In this document: positions 1 to 7,756 of the stretch, in pieces
How the letters are laid out: every line of letters starts with the position of its first letter
Numbering within the stretch: position 1 is the stretch's first letter
Source: CAZQYB01 sp964582985
Lineage (GTDB): Bacteria > Planctomycetota > Phycisphaerae > Sedimentisphaerales > Anaerobacaceae
Assembly: GCA_964582985.1 (NCBI GenBank)
Contig: CAZOUM010000051.1
Location: forward strand, 1-19,567
Length of the DNA: 19,567 nt
Reading direction: 5' to 3'
The notes under the pieces: generated by a model
What the model was told of the DNA's origin: nothing
Databases searched by the model: none
Seen by the model: the letters and a program-made list of their open reading frames with translations, nothing else
Position numbers and translations under genes: made by a program

Positions 1-432
1 ACCATCTCCGGTCGAAAAAATGGAAATCCGGCCCACTACGAGGAGAACCATTGCGATGTGGAGACCTGGTTGCGCGAGCGTCTCGTGAACTACATCATGC
101 CCACTTCCCACTTGCATGCGTCCCTGCTGAAGAAATGGCGCAAGATAGCCGGGGACAGGGTCCACCTCTGGCCCGACCTCATGCCGCGAGCGCAGTCGGC
201 GGCCAGTTACGCCAGTCTGGCGAAGATGTACTATGAAGCGGGAGCGGACGGCCTTTGCCTATGGGACGGTGAACGTCGGACTGCCAGGATCAGCGAGTGG
301 GCCGGGGTGCAGAGACTGGGCCACATCGAGCAGCTGGAGCGCCTCATTGAGCAAGGCCCTTCTTATTACAGGGCGGTAGGCCTCAAGTACCTCGGTGGCT
401 TTGATGTAAAGTGGTCCTTCAAGGATGGTTGA
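1..432 (+). CDS. C-terminal fragment of a probable TIM-barrel glycosidase-like protein (GHL10-like)
   Basis: The reading frame is open from the first base of the window and ends at a TGA at 430-432, so only the last 143 residues of a longer protein are present. An internal ATG at 58 is unlikely to be the start, because the upstream codons are open and fit the same fold. Visible segments such as LVNYIMPTSHLH, WPDLMP and the strand-like ADGLCLWDGE, followed by a helix, resemble the last beta/alpha units of family-10-like glycosyl hydrolases (GHL10 type) common in Planctomycetota. No catalytic residue can be assigned from this fragment. It is convergent with the minus-strand catabolic block and may belong to the same glycan-use region. 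The fold call is by resemblance only; another TIM-barrel family is possible. Confidence 0.5.
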   Translation, partial: TISGRKNGNPAHYEENHCDVETWLRERLVNYIMPTSHLHASLLKKWRKIAGDRVHLWPDLMPRAQSAASYASLAKMYYEAGADGLCLWDGERRTARISEWAGVQRLGHIEQLERLIEQGPSYYRAVGLKYLGGFDVKWSFKDG

Positions 433-572
433 GCGAGACTCTATCAAAAAGGAGGGTCCCAGTCCCCATATATTTGAGCCTGTACTACTGTGGTGTTTTG
501 GGTTTGTTTTTCTTGTTAATGAGTAGTTTTCGCTCTTTTTCGCGAAGTTGCCTGGTATAGTTTTTTTTGCGT

Positions 573-2003
573 CTAAGTGCCAATAATGCGTGAATAGAGG
601 TAGTAGGATGCGCTGGCTATCGAGACTATTATTGCGATGAGCATAGCAGCGTTCCAGAGAACTGCTTTTGTTCCGGCGGGTTTGTCGGCGCCAAGATACT
701 TTTTACTGTTGTTCAAAATAAGGAATATTATGTACGCGAAGGGCAGGAGCAGTCCGCAGATGGCGGAGGCGGGGACGGCGACCCAAGGGCCCATATATTT
801 CCAGAGGATGACGCCGGAAACCGCGGGGATTGGGATGAGGCAGGCGAGTCGGTAGCGCCAGCCGCCCGGCTGAACACCGAAGATTTCGCACACAGCGAAC
901 CCACACATTAGCATATGTACGGTAATAGTGCTAAGTGTCATCCCAAGGATTCCCAGTCCAAAAACGAGCCGGGCAAAGAATCTGCCGAGACCCGCTGTTT
1001 CAAACATTGCGGCTGCTGTGGTGGGTGAAAGTGCAGTCGAAGCTGAGTCGAGAGCATCAGGTTCGTAGATAGTGCAACCGGCGGCGATAACTATCAGCGA
1101 CGTTACGAGGCAGAAGGGCAGCAGGGTGCCGGTAATCAGGTCGAAGGAAGAGAGTCCCCGATGTTCTTTTGCCCAGCCGCGGGCAAGTATAGTGTAAGGA
1201 AGGAGGAAGGTTGAATTAATCCCGACTGCGGCGCTGAATGCGGCCGCTACGACAGAGACACCGCGTCGGTCGGTGGGAAGGCCCGAGGGAAGGAATCCCT
1301 TAAACAGTCTGCTCCACTGGATACCACCGGCAAATGCACGGCGTATGACGACCAGGGCGAAGGAAACAATGATGAGCCAGATAAAACCTTTGAGCATTCG
1401 TTCATAGAATTTGATGCCCTTGTGTCCGCTTCCATAGCTCCAGGTGACGGCGGTGGATATGGCCAAAAAAACCAAACCTATTCCAATCAGCAGTGGTGTG
1501 CGTGCCGCAGGCTGCCAGCCGGTAAAGGCTTTGAGCATATCTTCTGTCATACCGGCGGCCAAAGCATACTGCGGGAAGTGCCAGATGATTGTCGCGGCGA
1601 GTGCGGCGAAGACCCAGGCCCAGGCGACGGCAGGATGAAGGACGCGTTTCATCATATGGAACGGCCGGGTGCCGGTGGCGAGGGTCTGCCGGGAAATAGC
1701 GACCAGCATTACGATACCGACGAGCATCGCGAGCGGCTGTACCCAGAGCAGCTTATATTGGAGGTAGGCGCCGGCGAAAAGCGAGGCCATAGCGCTACCA
1801 CCGCCCAGGGTCAGGGCGCTTTGCAGCCAGCCGGGGCCGGTCAGGCCGAAATATCCGCGCCACCGGGTCAGAAAACCTTTGCTCCTGAGTTCTGTCAGTT
1901 TGGCTTTCTCTCGTGCTATAACCTGCGAATCTGGGGCGGTAAAGAGCGGCAGGCCCTTTAGAGAGTCTATATTTTTGGAGGATTCGTTGTGGTTGTCTGG
2001 CAT
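573..2003 (-). CDS. Divergent Nramp-fold (SLC11-like) membrane transporter lacking the metal-binding motifs
   Basis: A 476-residue integral membrane protein with about eleven hydrophobic segments after a charged cytoplasmic N-terminus of about 50 residues. The stretch YFGLTGPGWLQSA (51-63), followed by AGAYLQYKLLWV, aligns well by eye with TM1-TM2 of bacterial MntH/Nramp proteins. The canonical TM1 motif DPGN corresponds here to GGGS (67-70). The TM6 motif MPH corresponds to LPY (268-270). The Asp, Asn and Met ligands that bind Mn2+/Fe2+ in classical Nramps are therefore missing. The protein keeps the fold but probably not classical transition-metal selectivity. It is the last gene of the minus-strand block, 29 nt after the DUF6807 gene, and the only transporter in it. 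A role in importing a breakdown product or another ion is inference. No strong ribosome binding site is seen. Confidence 0.75.
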   Translation of the reverse strand: MPDNHNESSKNIDSLKGLPLFTAPDSQVIAREKAKLTELRSKGFLTRWRGYFGLTGPGWLQSALTLGGGSAMASLFAGAYLQYKLLWVQPLAMLVGIVMLVAISRQTLATGTRPFHMMKRVLHPAVAWAWVFAALAATIIWHFPQYALAAGMTEDMLKAFTGWQPAARTPLLIGIGLVFLAISTAVTWSYGSGHKGIKFYERMLKGFIWLIIVSFALVVIRRAFAGGIQWSRLFKGFLPSGLPTDRRGVSVVAAAFSAAVGINSTFLLPYTILARGWAKEHRGLSSFDLITGTLLPFCLVTSLIVIAAGCTIYEPDALDSASTALSPTTAAAMFETAGLGRFFARLVFGLGILGMTLSTITVHMLMCGFAVCEIFGVQPGGWRYRLACLIPIPAVSGVILWKYMGPWVAVPASAICGLLLPFAYIIFLILNNSKKYLGADKPAGTKAVLWNAAMLIAIIVSIASASYYLYSRIIGT

Positions 2004-2032
2004 TTATAAGTTCCGGTTGCTTTGCTAACTCA

Positions 2033-4840
2033 CTATCTCCAGCTTAATTTCTTAATTCTTACCAGTCTGATGTCTGGCGGGTTGGCAAAATCGTTCCAAA
2101 GGCGTTCAAGGTCAGTGACAGCAGACTTACCTTCATGAACGTAAAATCGGTATCGGAAGACGTAATTTTTTCCTGGTTCCATTTTCCAGTCGCCTAACAG
2201 TGAAGGTGCAAAGCCGAAGAAGACCGGTCCCTTATCCCAGATGCGCATTGGTTCGGGATGGCGGAAGTTTTTGGGGTGACTCATAATTGTCAAGCCTGCC
2301 CAATCTTTTTCTGTCATTCCGTACGTATCGCACCAGCGTGCCCGAGTTGCGTTGCCGTCTTTGCGAGTTTTGCCCTCAGAGGTCAGGCAATCGCTATTTT
2401 CTTCTGTCCATTTGCTTGTTGCGCGAAATCCGAGACCGCCGTATCTGTATTTTAGTAAGTGAAGCGGGCTTGAGGAGGCGCAGCTTTGAGTGGAGGTGAA
2501 ATCAATCAGCCAGTATCCCTTCTTGGGACCGCCGAGGTTATATGCGCGAACGTCCCAGATTTCGTTGAGAGCTACCTTTTCGCCCTTAGGGGCAGTGAGG
2601 TCAACGTGTTCGTGCTGTGCCTGGAATCCGCCGTAAACGGGGCCACTGGTCGGCGAGAGGAGTTCCTTGAAGCGGACAGTACCTTCTCCTGCCTTTAGAT
2701 TCCAGAAGTCGATTTTGCGGCCTTCGAATTCAGTTTTGGTCCAGGGCATCCAGATACCCATGTGATGGATGTGGTGTTGGGGATGAATTTGTGTAAGAAC
2801 TTGGCCGGCAGGGGACCAAAGGGGATGGATAAAACCGCTGCGGATATAGAGCGGGTCGGCACCTGGCGGCGGGGGAACAGGAGCGTGGTTGTATTGCAGG
2901 ACTTTTTTGCCGTCTACGTGTATCTGCAAAACGGAAGGGTTTTTTACCAGCTTGACAGTCGGGGGAGCGAGGATAAGCAGGCGTCGCTCGGAGCCGGGGC
3001 GAAGCTCGATGGCAATGCCTTGCCGCAGTTGCCGGCCTGTATAGATTTTGTTTGCGTTCAAAGTCAGGTCGCGAAGTGTGTAGAGTTTTCCGCTTCGGGC
3101 GGTGAACCATTCGGGGAACTGGTTGATGCGGGGCCAGTCAAGAGGCATGTTCATATTTGTCTGGTGACGCTGTGTGTCGAAGAGGATTTTCCCTTTCCAT
3201 TTCTTGTCGGCGGCGATAGCGATTTTGAGGGTGTCACCTTGCTGCGCCGCTCCAATGATAACATCTTCTCTCCAGGGCCTGATGGTTATGCCTTTTGTTT
3301 TCCAGAGGCAATACATAATGGTGGTTCTGGCGAAGTTGCCGTCACCGTGCCATCCTTCGATAATGCCGTCGGGCTGCTGCTTCTGCCACATAACCTTTGT
3401 TTCGCTATCAATCCATTGAGCAGCAGAGGGAACAGGCTCGCGATTGTAAAGGTTAATTGCGCTTTCGATAGAGTCGGCGTAGCCATCGGCGCTGTCCCTG
3501 TTGCCTTCCCATTTATATTTTTTGTAGTGTTTATTCAGGCAGCCGAGCGCTTTTAGGACGGCCCGGCGATAAGATTCAGTTCTGTCTATGAGATAAACTG
3601 TGTAGAAGCCATTGAGGTTATAGCCCCAGGTATCCGCGATGCCGTCACTATGCTGGCCGGTTTGGGGATTGATGGAGTTGTAGAGTAGGCCGTGTTCGTT
3701 GCGGCCGATTTCCAGAACGCGGTCGAGCATTTCGTGGATGGGCTTTTGATAGGCCTGTTTCTTTTCGGGCAATGCGAAGTTGACGGTCGCGTAGAGCTCG
3801 CAGAGGCCGGAGACAATTTCACAGCCGTGGTCGCGCAATCTGAGTTTGGTCGAATTGCGCGTGGGATGGTTCTTGCCGAGCAGGTAGTAGTCACCAAGGC
3901 GGATGGCCCAGTCGAGATATTTCTTTTCGCCGGTCATCCAATAGATGCGGGAAAGTGCCTGGAGCATCTCGCCGTTGATTTCGTGGCTTGTGGAAGGGAT
4001 TTTTCCATACTCTGTTTCAACAGGCGCGTGCTTCCAGATATCATCAAGTATTGCGATCATGCGCCGGGACCACGGGCTTGGTCCGAGCCATTCGGTCAGC
4101 GGCAGGAGGCCGTCTTTGATGTATTCCGACGACCCGAAGATGATACGGCCGATATCGGGTTCTGCATCTCTGAAACCTTGTTTGGAAAAAGAGTATGTGT
4201 CCGGCAGCGCTCCGATGCGGGAGGTAAGTTTTGTTTCCGTTCGAAGCATATCGAGCATTCGGCCGTCGAAAAGCGGCCGGTCTGTGATGGCTGCGGTGAG
4301 GACCATAAAGGGGTAATTATCAGCGGCGGCGTCCTGGGCATTCCAGAAATCCCTGCGGTTTCCTTTTAGGCCTTTTGGAATCAAGCCGGTCGTGGGGTCA
4401 GCGTGCTTGAGCCAGCCTTTGACATAATTTTGACAACGAACAAATCCTTCGTTGGCAAGCCGGCCGTTTTCCAAAGCCTGCTGAAAGGCCGAGTCACTGG
4501 TTGGGTCCTCCTGCACAAGTTCATAGGTGCGTTTGGTATCTGGTGGTGTGGTCCCGGAAAGAATCCACCATAGTTTTGGCGGATTGCCGGGTTCGATTTG
4601 CGAAGGAGCGAATAGACGTTGAGAATCCTTGATTTCTTCCAATCTCAGTGACGCATCAGACAAGTCATCGACTATGCCGTCGAGTATGACAGATATGGGA
4701 GTATCAGTCCGAACATGCTTTCCCGCTTCGACGGTGATTTTGGCCAGAGATTCGGCAACGATGAGAGTCTGAGGCAACAAAGCTAATAACAAAGCCAGAA
4801 CTACGCTCGTATGAGCCAGAGGTAATGTTCGAGCTTTCAT
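2033..4840 (-). CDS. Secreted two-part protein: alpha/alpha-barrel-like N-terminal part plus C-terminal DUF6807 (PmoA-type) domain
   Basis: A 935-residue protein. The N-terminus MKARTLPLAHTSVVLALLLA is a signal peptide with likely cleavage near LIVA/ES. Residues about 120-520 are helix-rich and aromatic-rich, with repeated Trp/Tyr/Gly patterns, and look like an (alpha/alpha)6 glycosidase or lyase barrel. From about residue 640 to the end the sequence matches the DUF6807 family (PF14100, labelled methane oxygenase PmoA in databases), including the His-rich HPQHHIHHMGIWMPW near residue 690. That family is typical of Planctomycetota, Verrucomicrobia and Bacteroidota glycan loci; despite the label there is no reason to expect methane oxidation. 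An AGGAAGG ribosome binding site lies upstream of the ATG. The gene follows the flavoprotein gene after 60 nt. The catalytic role is unknown; exported glycan processing is the best guess. Confidence 0.75.
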   Translation of the reverse strand: MKARTLPLAHTSVVLALLLALLPQTLIVAESLAKITVEAGKHVRTDTPISVILDGIVDDLSDASLRLEEIKDSQRLFAPSQIEPGNPPKLWWILSGTTPPDTKRTYELVQEDPTSDSAFQQALENGRLANEGFVRCQNYVKGWLKHADPTTGLIPKGLKGNRRDFWNAQDAAADNYPFMVLTAAITDRPLFDGRMLDMLRTETKLTSRIGALPDTYSFSKQGFRDAEPDIGRIIFGSSEYIKDGLLPLTEWLGPSPWSRRMIAILDDIWKHAPVETEYGKIPSTSHEINGEMLQALSRIYWMTGEKKYLDWAIRLGDYYLLGKNHPTRNSTKLRLRDHGCEIVSGLCELYATVNFALPEKKQAYQKPIHEMLDRVLEIGRNEHGLLYNSINPQTGQHSDGIADTWGYNLNGFYTVYLIDRTESYRRAVLKALGCLNKHYKKYKWEGNRDSADGYADSIESAINLYNREPVPSAAQWIDSETKVMWQKQQPDGIIEGWHGDGNFARTTIMYCLWKTKGITIRPWREDVIIGAAQQGDTLKIAIAADKKWKGKILFDTQRHQTNMNMPLDWPRINQFPEWFTARSGKLYTLRDLTLNANKIYTGRQLRQGIAIELRPGSERRLLILAPPTVKLVKNPSVLQIHVDGKKVLQYNHAPVPPPPGADPLYIRSGFIHPLWSPAGQVLTQIHPQHHIHHMGIWMPWTKTEFEGRKIDFWNLKAGEGTVRFKELLSPTSGPVYGGFQAQHEHVDLTAPKGEKVALNEIWDVRAYNLGGPKKGYWLIDFTSTQSCASSSPLHLLKYRYGGLGFRATSKWTEENSDCLTSEGKTRKDGNATRARWCDTYGMTEKDWAGLTIMSHPKNFRHPEPMRIWDKGPVFFGFAPSLLGDWKMEPGKNYVFRYRFYVHEGKSAVTDLERLWNDFANPPDIRLVRIKKLSWR

Positions 4841-4900
4841 TCTTCCGACCTTCCTAAGTTTTCAATCGACGATTTTATCTATCTACTCTTGCTTTGTCTT

Positions 4901-6937
4901 TTAACTCTTGTAGATTTTGCCTTCCCTGAAATTCCTCCAGGCCGGCTCGAATGCTTTGCTATCGGCCGGTGCTTGCCTGACGGGTATATTTTCGCACGTG
5001 AACAGGTCAGTCGCCTGCGGGTTGTATTTGATTCGCAGTATCGAATTTCTTAATGCCTGGTTCTCAGGTTTGAACTTCAACGGTTTTCCTGTGGCCTTGT
5101 TAATAACATCGGGATGGATGTCTATGCCATCCTCGGCGAGAACCAGATGTGAACCGCGTGAGCCGCTGCCTTGCTCAAGTAATTCGGCGATTGCTTTAAG
5201 ATACGCAACGCTGGTTAAGGCCAAATGCTCCGCCTGGATTGCCGTTATGAGAGCTTTGGTATCTTCTAAGTTAAAACCCTGCATTTGAATCTGCTTGTAA
5301 GATTCAACTGCTTCTTTCAAAGCTGTGCGGGCGTCACTCAACTCTCGAACGTGGGCGGCCGATGCGGTCATACGGCTCTGAATTTGGGTGATTACTTCTT
5401 TGGGTGTTGAACCGGATGAAGTCTTATAGTGCTCAAGGCCGGTGGCAAATTCGCTTAGCTGCTGGTCAGTCTCAGGCTGGATATCTGAATAGTCAGGTAT
5501 GTCCAAGTCGTACACATTAACGATGTATTCCGCCGCTCGCAGTCCTCCGACCTGTCCGGCGTTTAGGGCGGAGCCACCGGGGCGCTTGACGCCGTGGGTA
5601 CCGGCCATCTCGCCGATTACAAAAGTCCGGGGTATGTTGGACTGCCACCATTTGTTGACGGCGAAGCCGCCGTTATTGTGCTGGGCGCAGACGGCAATCT
5701 CAAGCGGCTCCGAATATAAGTCAATACCATTTTCCTTATATATTTCGATGGCCGGCGGATTCAAGGTGGAAAGCCGTTCTATGGGCGTCTTTCCAAGCGC
5801 AGCTGTTTTTTTCAGGTATTCATACGCCTCTGGTTCGAGGTCGTCGAGATTGAACTCTTTCATTGAATCGCTGCCGATAGGATTGTGTTGGAAGTCCATA
5901 AAGACGCGCCGGCCCTTTTGGGTTTCGTTAAAGACCAGAATATCAATCAATGAAGACTGCTGGTTTTCGATTCGCTGCGGGTCAAAAGGCCATTGGTATC
6001 CTTTTAGAAAGATATTCGCGGCCAATTTGCTCATCGACGGGAAAAAGTCGGTCAAGAATTCCCGCTCGTCTTTGCCGTCGGCATCGGTGCTGAATATTCG
6101 CGGGGTGGCCTGACAGTAACTGCCCGATACGTTCCAGCGAAACTTGATACTTGCCAATCCAAATTGTGATTCGGTCAGGTTTTCGGCTGCGAGGCCTGCC
6201 TTGAATGCGAGGCCGTGGATTCCCAATTGTCCCCTGGGATAAACGCTGGTCTTGTACAGCTCTCCGGGCCCGCCTGCAGCGAGCACAAGATTTTTGCAAT
6301 AATAAGTATTTATGGCGTAATCATCGCTGGTCAGTTTTTTTTTGTCGATGGTAACAACGCCCACAATCCGTTTTGAGTCTCCAGTTCCTGCCGTTAAGAA
6401 CCGGGCGACTTCGTTGTGGTCGTGAATTTGGATTCCATAACGGCGGACCTGCTTTTCAAGGCATTCGCTCATATATTTGCTGGTTTTGGGACCGGCGGAT
6501 GTGGCTCTTTCGTAGGGGTCATTGTCAGTTTTGTAGCCGATGTAACTGCCCATAGAATCGTGTGGAAACGGGACGCCAGCCTGAACCAAATGGTAGAACT
6601 CGCGAAGCGAACCTATTGCCTCTGCGAGAGCCAGATCGTGGTGGCAGCAGCCTGCGTTGGTCAAAGTTTTGGCAAAAGCTTCGGCGCTGTCGGGCATTTC
6701 AGGGCTGGTGCCTAATTTGTAGTAAGTCTGTTTATCTGAGCCGCTCATTCGTGAGGCGCCCAGTTCCAATCCTGCTGTTACTACGGCGATTCTATTCTGT
6801 GCATCTTTGATGCCTGAATCAGTCATAAGCTCGTACAAATGAACTGCGCAGTTCATTCCCGCGGCACCAGCTCCTACAACGATTGTGTTGTAGCGGTGCA
6901 TGGTTATTGTCTGGTTGGCTATCAGTTTTGTTTCCAT
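4901..6937 (-). CDS. FAD-dependent oxidoreductase of the succinate dehydrogenase/fumarate reductase flavoprotein family
   Basis: A 678-residue cytoplasmic flavoprotein. The N-terminal FAD site reads VVGAGAAGMN (20-29). The capping region follows. The second FAD segment is QHNNGG (419-424) and GEMAGTHGVKRPGG (442-455). A helical C-terminal domain ends with GSRGSHLV (592-599), equivalent to the ESRGAH of SdhA/FrdA. The region that carries the covalent-FAD His in SdhA reads GASRMSGSDKQ here and has no His. The segment where FrdA has its catalytic RDxVS-type Arg reads PSMSKLAANIF (300-310) and lacks it. The protein is therefore unlikely to be a true succinate dehydrogenase, and no iron-sulfur or membrane subunit is nearby. 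It starts 3 nt after the aldolase stop, implying coupled translation and a linked step. A second possible start is Met13 (MHRYNTIVVG). The substrate is unknown; a sugar acid or 2-oxoacid is inferred from context. Confidence 0.8.
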   Translation of the reverse strand: METKLIANQTITMHRYNTIVVGAGAAGMNCAVHLYELMTDSGIKDAQNRIAVVTAGLELGASRMSGSDKQTYYKLGTSPEMPDSAEAFAKTLTNAGCCHHDLALAEAIGSLREFYHLVQAGVPFPHDSMGSYIGYKTDNDPYERATSAGPKTSKYMSECLEKQVRRYGIQIHDHNEVARFLTAGTGDSKRIVGVVTIDKKKLTSDDYAINTYYCKNLVLAAGGPGELYKTSVYPRGQLGIHGLAFKAGLAAENLTESQFGLASIKFRWNVSGSYCQATPRIFSTDADGKDEREFLTDFFPSMSKLAANIFLKGYQWPFDPQRIENQQSSLIDILVFNETQKGRRVFMDFQHNPIGSDSMKEFNLDDLEPEAYEYLKKTAALGKTPIERLSTLNPPAIEIYKENGIDLYSEPLEIAVCAQHNNGGFAVNKWWQSNIPRTFVIGEMAGTHGVKRPGGSALNAGQVGGLRAAEYIVNVYDLDIPDYSDIQPETDQQLSEFATGLEHYKTSSGSTPKEVITQIQSRMTASAAHVRELSDARTALKEAVESYKQIQMQGFNLEDTKALITAIQAEHLALTSVAYLKAIAELLEQGSGSRGSHLVLAEDGIDIHPDVINKATGKPLKFKPENQALRNSILRIKYNPQATDLFTCENIPVRQAPADSKAFEPAWRNFREGKIYKS

Positions 6938-6940
6938 AGG

Positions 6941-7747
6941 TTATGCGATGTCTGTTGCAGAGGAACTTAGATTGAAGTTTCTGCCGGTAACCTGGCTTAC
7001 CTGCTCAACAGAGGCGACGGTAAAATCGATGTTCGGCCATTTTTCCGCTCGGCGTTTATCAATCAGTTGTTTGATAGTTGTCAGGTGCTCCGCCAGAAGG
7101 TCGTAGTCCTGCTCATCGATGATTTTTTTCATTGCGGTCTTTTCAATCATGCTGAATGAGCCGCCCAATACGAGGACGCCGGCATCAATGTAGTCGGGAA
7201 TGTTATCAGCATTTGTTCCGCCGGTCGGCACCAGGCTGATGGTTTTGTGGATAGCGGGGTCGATGGCCTTTACGAAAGCGGGACCGCCGAGCTGCTTTGC
7301 GGGGAACGCTTTGCAGAGATTCGCTCCCTTCGAAAATTGGCTGACAATCTCAGTGACCGTTCCGCATCCGGGTATTATGGTGAGCTTACCGGTGAACTTC
7401 TTGTAGGTTTCGTCGCTGAAATTGGCCGCTGAGACAAGAAAGCTAACTCCAGCGTCGACAACGTCCTGGACGGTAGGCAGGGGGTCGTCGGGATTGGCCT
7501 TATTATAGACGGCAAGCATTTTGGACGAGTCTATCAAACTTGCCGCTCCTGCTACAAAATCGGGCAGCTCTTTGCGCAGGCGATTCATTTTTTCCAATGG
7601 CTCTGTTATTCGGCAAGTCACCTCCATATTGTTGACGCCCGCTTTCAGCAAGGCCTGAGCTGTTTTGATAACGTCGAGCTTGTCCTGGTTGAAGACGAGA
7701 ATAAGGCCGTCCCTCAGCAGTGTTGTAATCGTTTCTCGGATATCCAT
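6941..7747 (-). CDS. KDPG/KHG aldolase family protein (class I, Schiff-base)
   Basis: A 268-residue cytoplasmic TIM-barrel protein, somewhat longer than typical KDPG aldolases (about 205-215). Family motifs are clear: MEVTCR (41-46), with the catalytic Glu42 and substrate-binding Arg46; IPGCGTVTEI (125-134); KAFPAKQLGG (146-155), with the Schiff-base Lys146; PTGGT (174-178); and the phosphate-site-like GGS (195-197). Enzymes of this family split 2-keto-3-deoxy-6-phosphogluconate or 4-hydroxy-2-oxoglutarate into pyruvate (or glyoxylate) and an aldehyde. The canonical GAGTVL is GAASLI here, and a C-terminal extension of about 55 residues follows the barrel. An AAGGGAT ribosome binding site sits just before the ATG. 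The gene lies 9 nt after the GH95-like gene and 3 nt before the flavoprotein gene. No 2-keto-3-deoxygluconate kinase is in the window, so a non-phosphorylated substrate is possible. Confidence 0.85.
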   Translation of the reverse strand: MDIRETITTLLRDGLILVFNQDKLDVIKTAQALLKAGVNNMEVTCRITEPLEKMNRLRKELPDFVAGAASLIDSSKMLAVYNKANPDDPLPTVQDVVDAGVSFLVSAANFSDETYKKFTGKLTIIPGCGTVTEIVSQFSKGANLCKAFPAKQLGGPAFVKAIDPAIHKTISLVPTGGTNADNIPDYIDAGVLVLGGSFSMIEKTAMKKIIDEQDYDLLAEHLTTIKQLIDKRRAEKWPNIDFTVASVEQVSQVTGRNFNLSSSATDIA

Positions 7748-7756
7748 CTTTATCCC

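Noticed and set aside
529..546. Short hairpin TTCGC...GCGAA in the gap between the convergent genes, considered as a terminator
   Set aside because: Only five base pairs, and no U tract follows in either direction.
449..560. AAGGAGG followed by a 28-codon hydrophobic frame starting at TTG 474
   Set aside because: The spacing of 18 bases is too long for a functional start, and there is no supporting motif.
1422..1961. Plus-strand open frame of 179 codons
   Set aside because: Antisense to the N-terminal half of the Nramp-like gene, with low-complexity composition and no domain.
2762..3556. Long plus-strand open frame of 264 codons (and a similar one at 3692-4369)
   Set aside because: Both are antisense to the DUF6807 gene, whose minus-strand frame has a signal peptide and recognisable domain; no motif is seen in the antisense products.
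2033..4840. Methane monooxygenase subunit, from the PmoA label of PF14100
   Set aside because: The label is historical; the protein is exported, fused to a barrel-like domain and encoded in a sugar locus, with no other methane-oxidation gene present.
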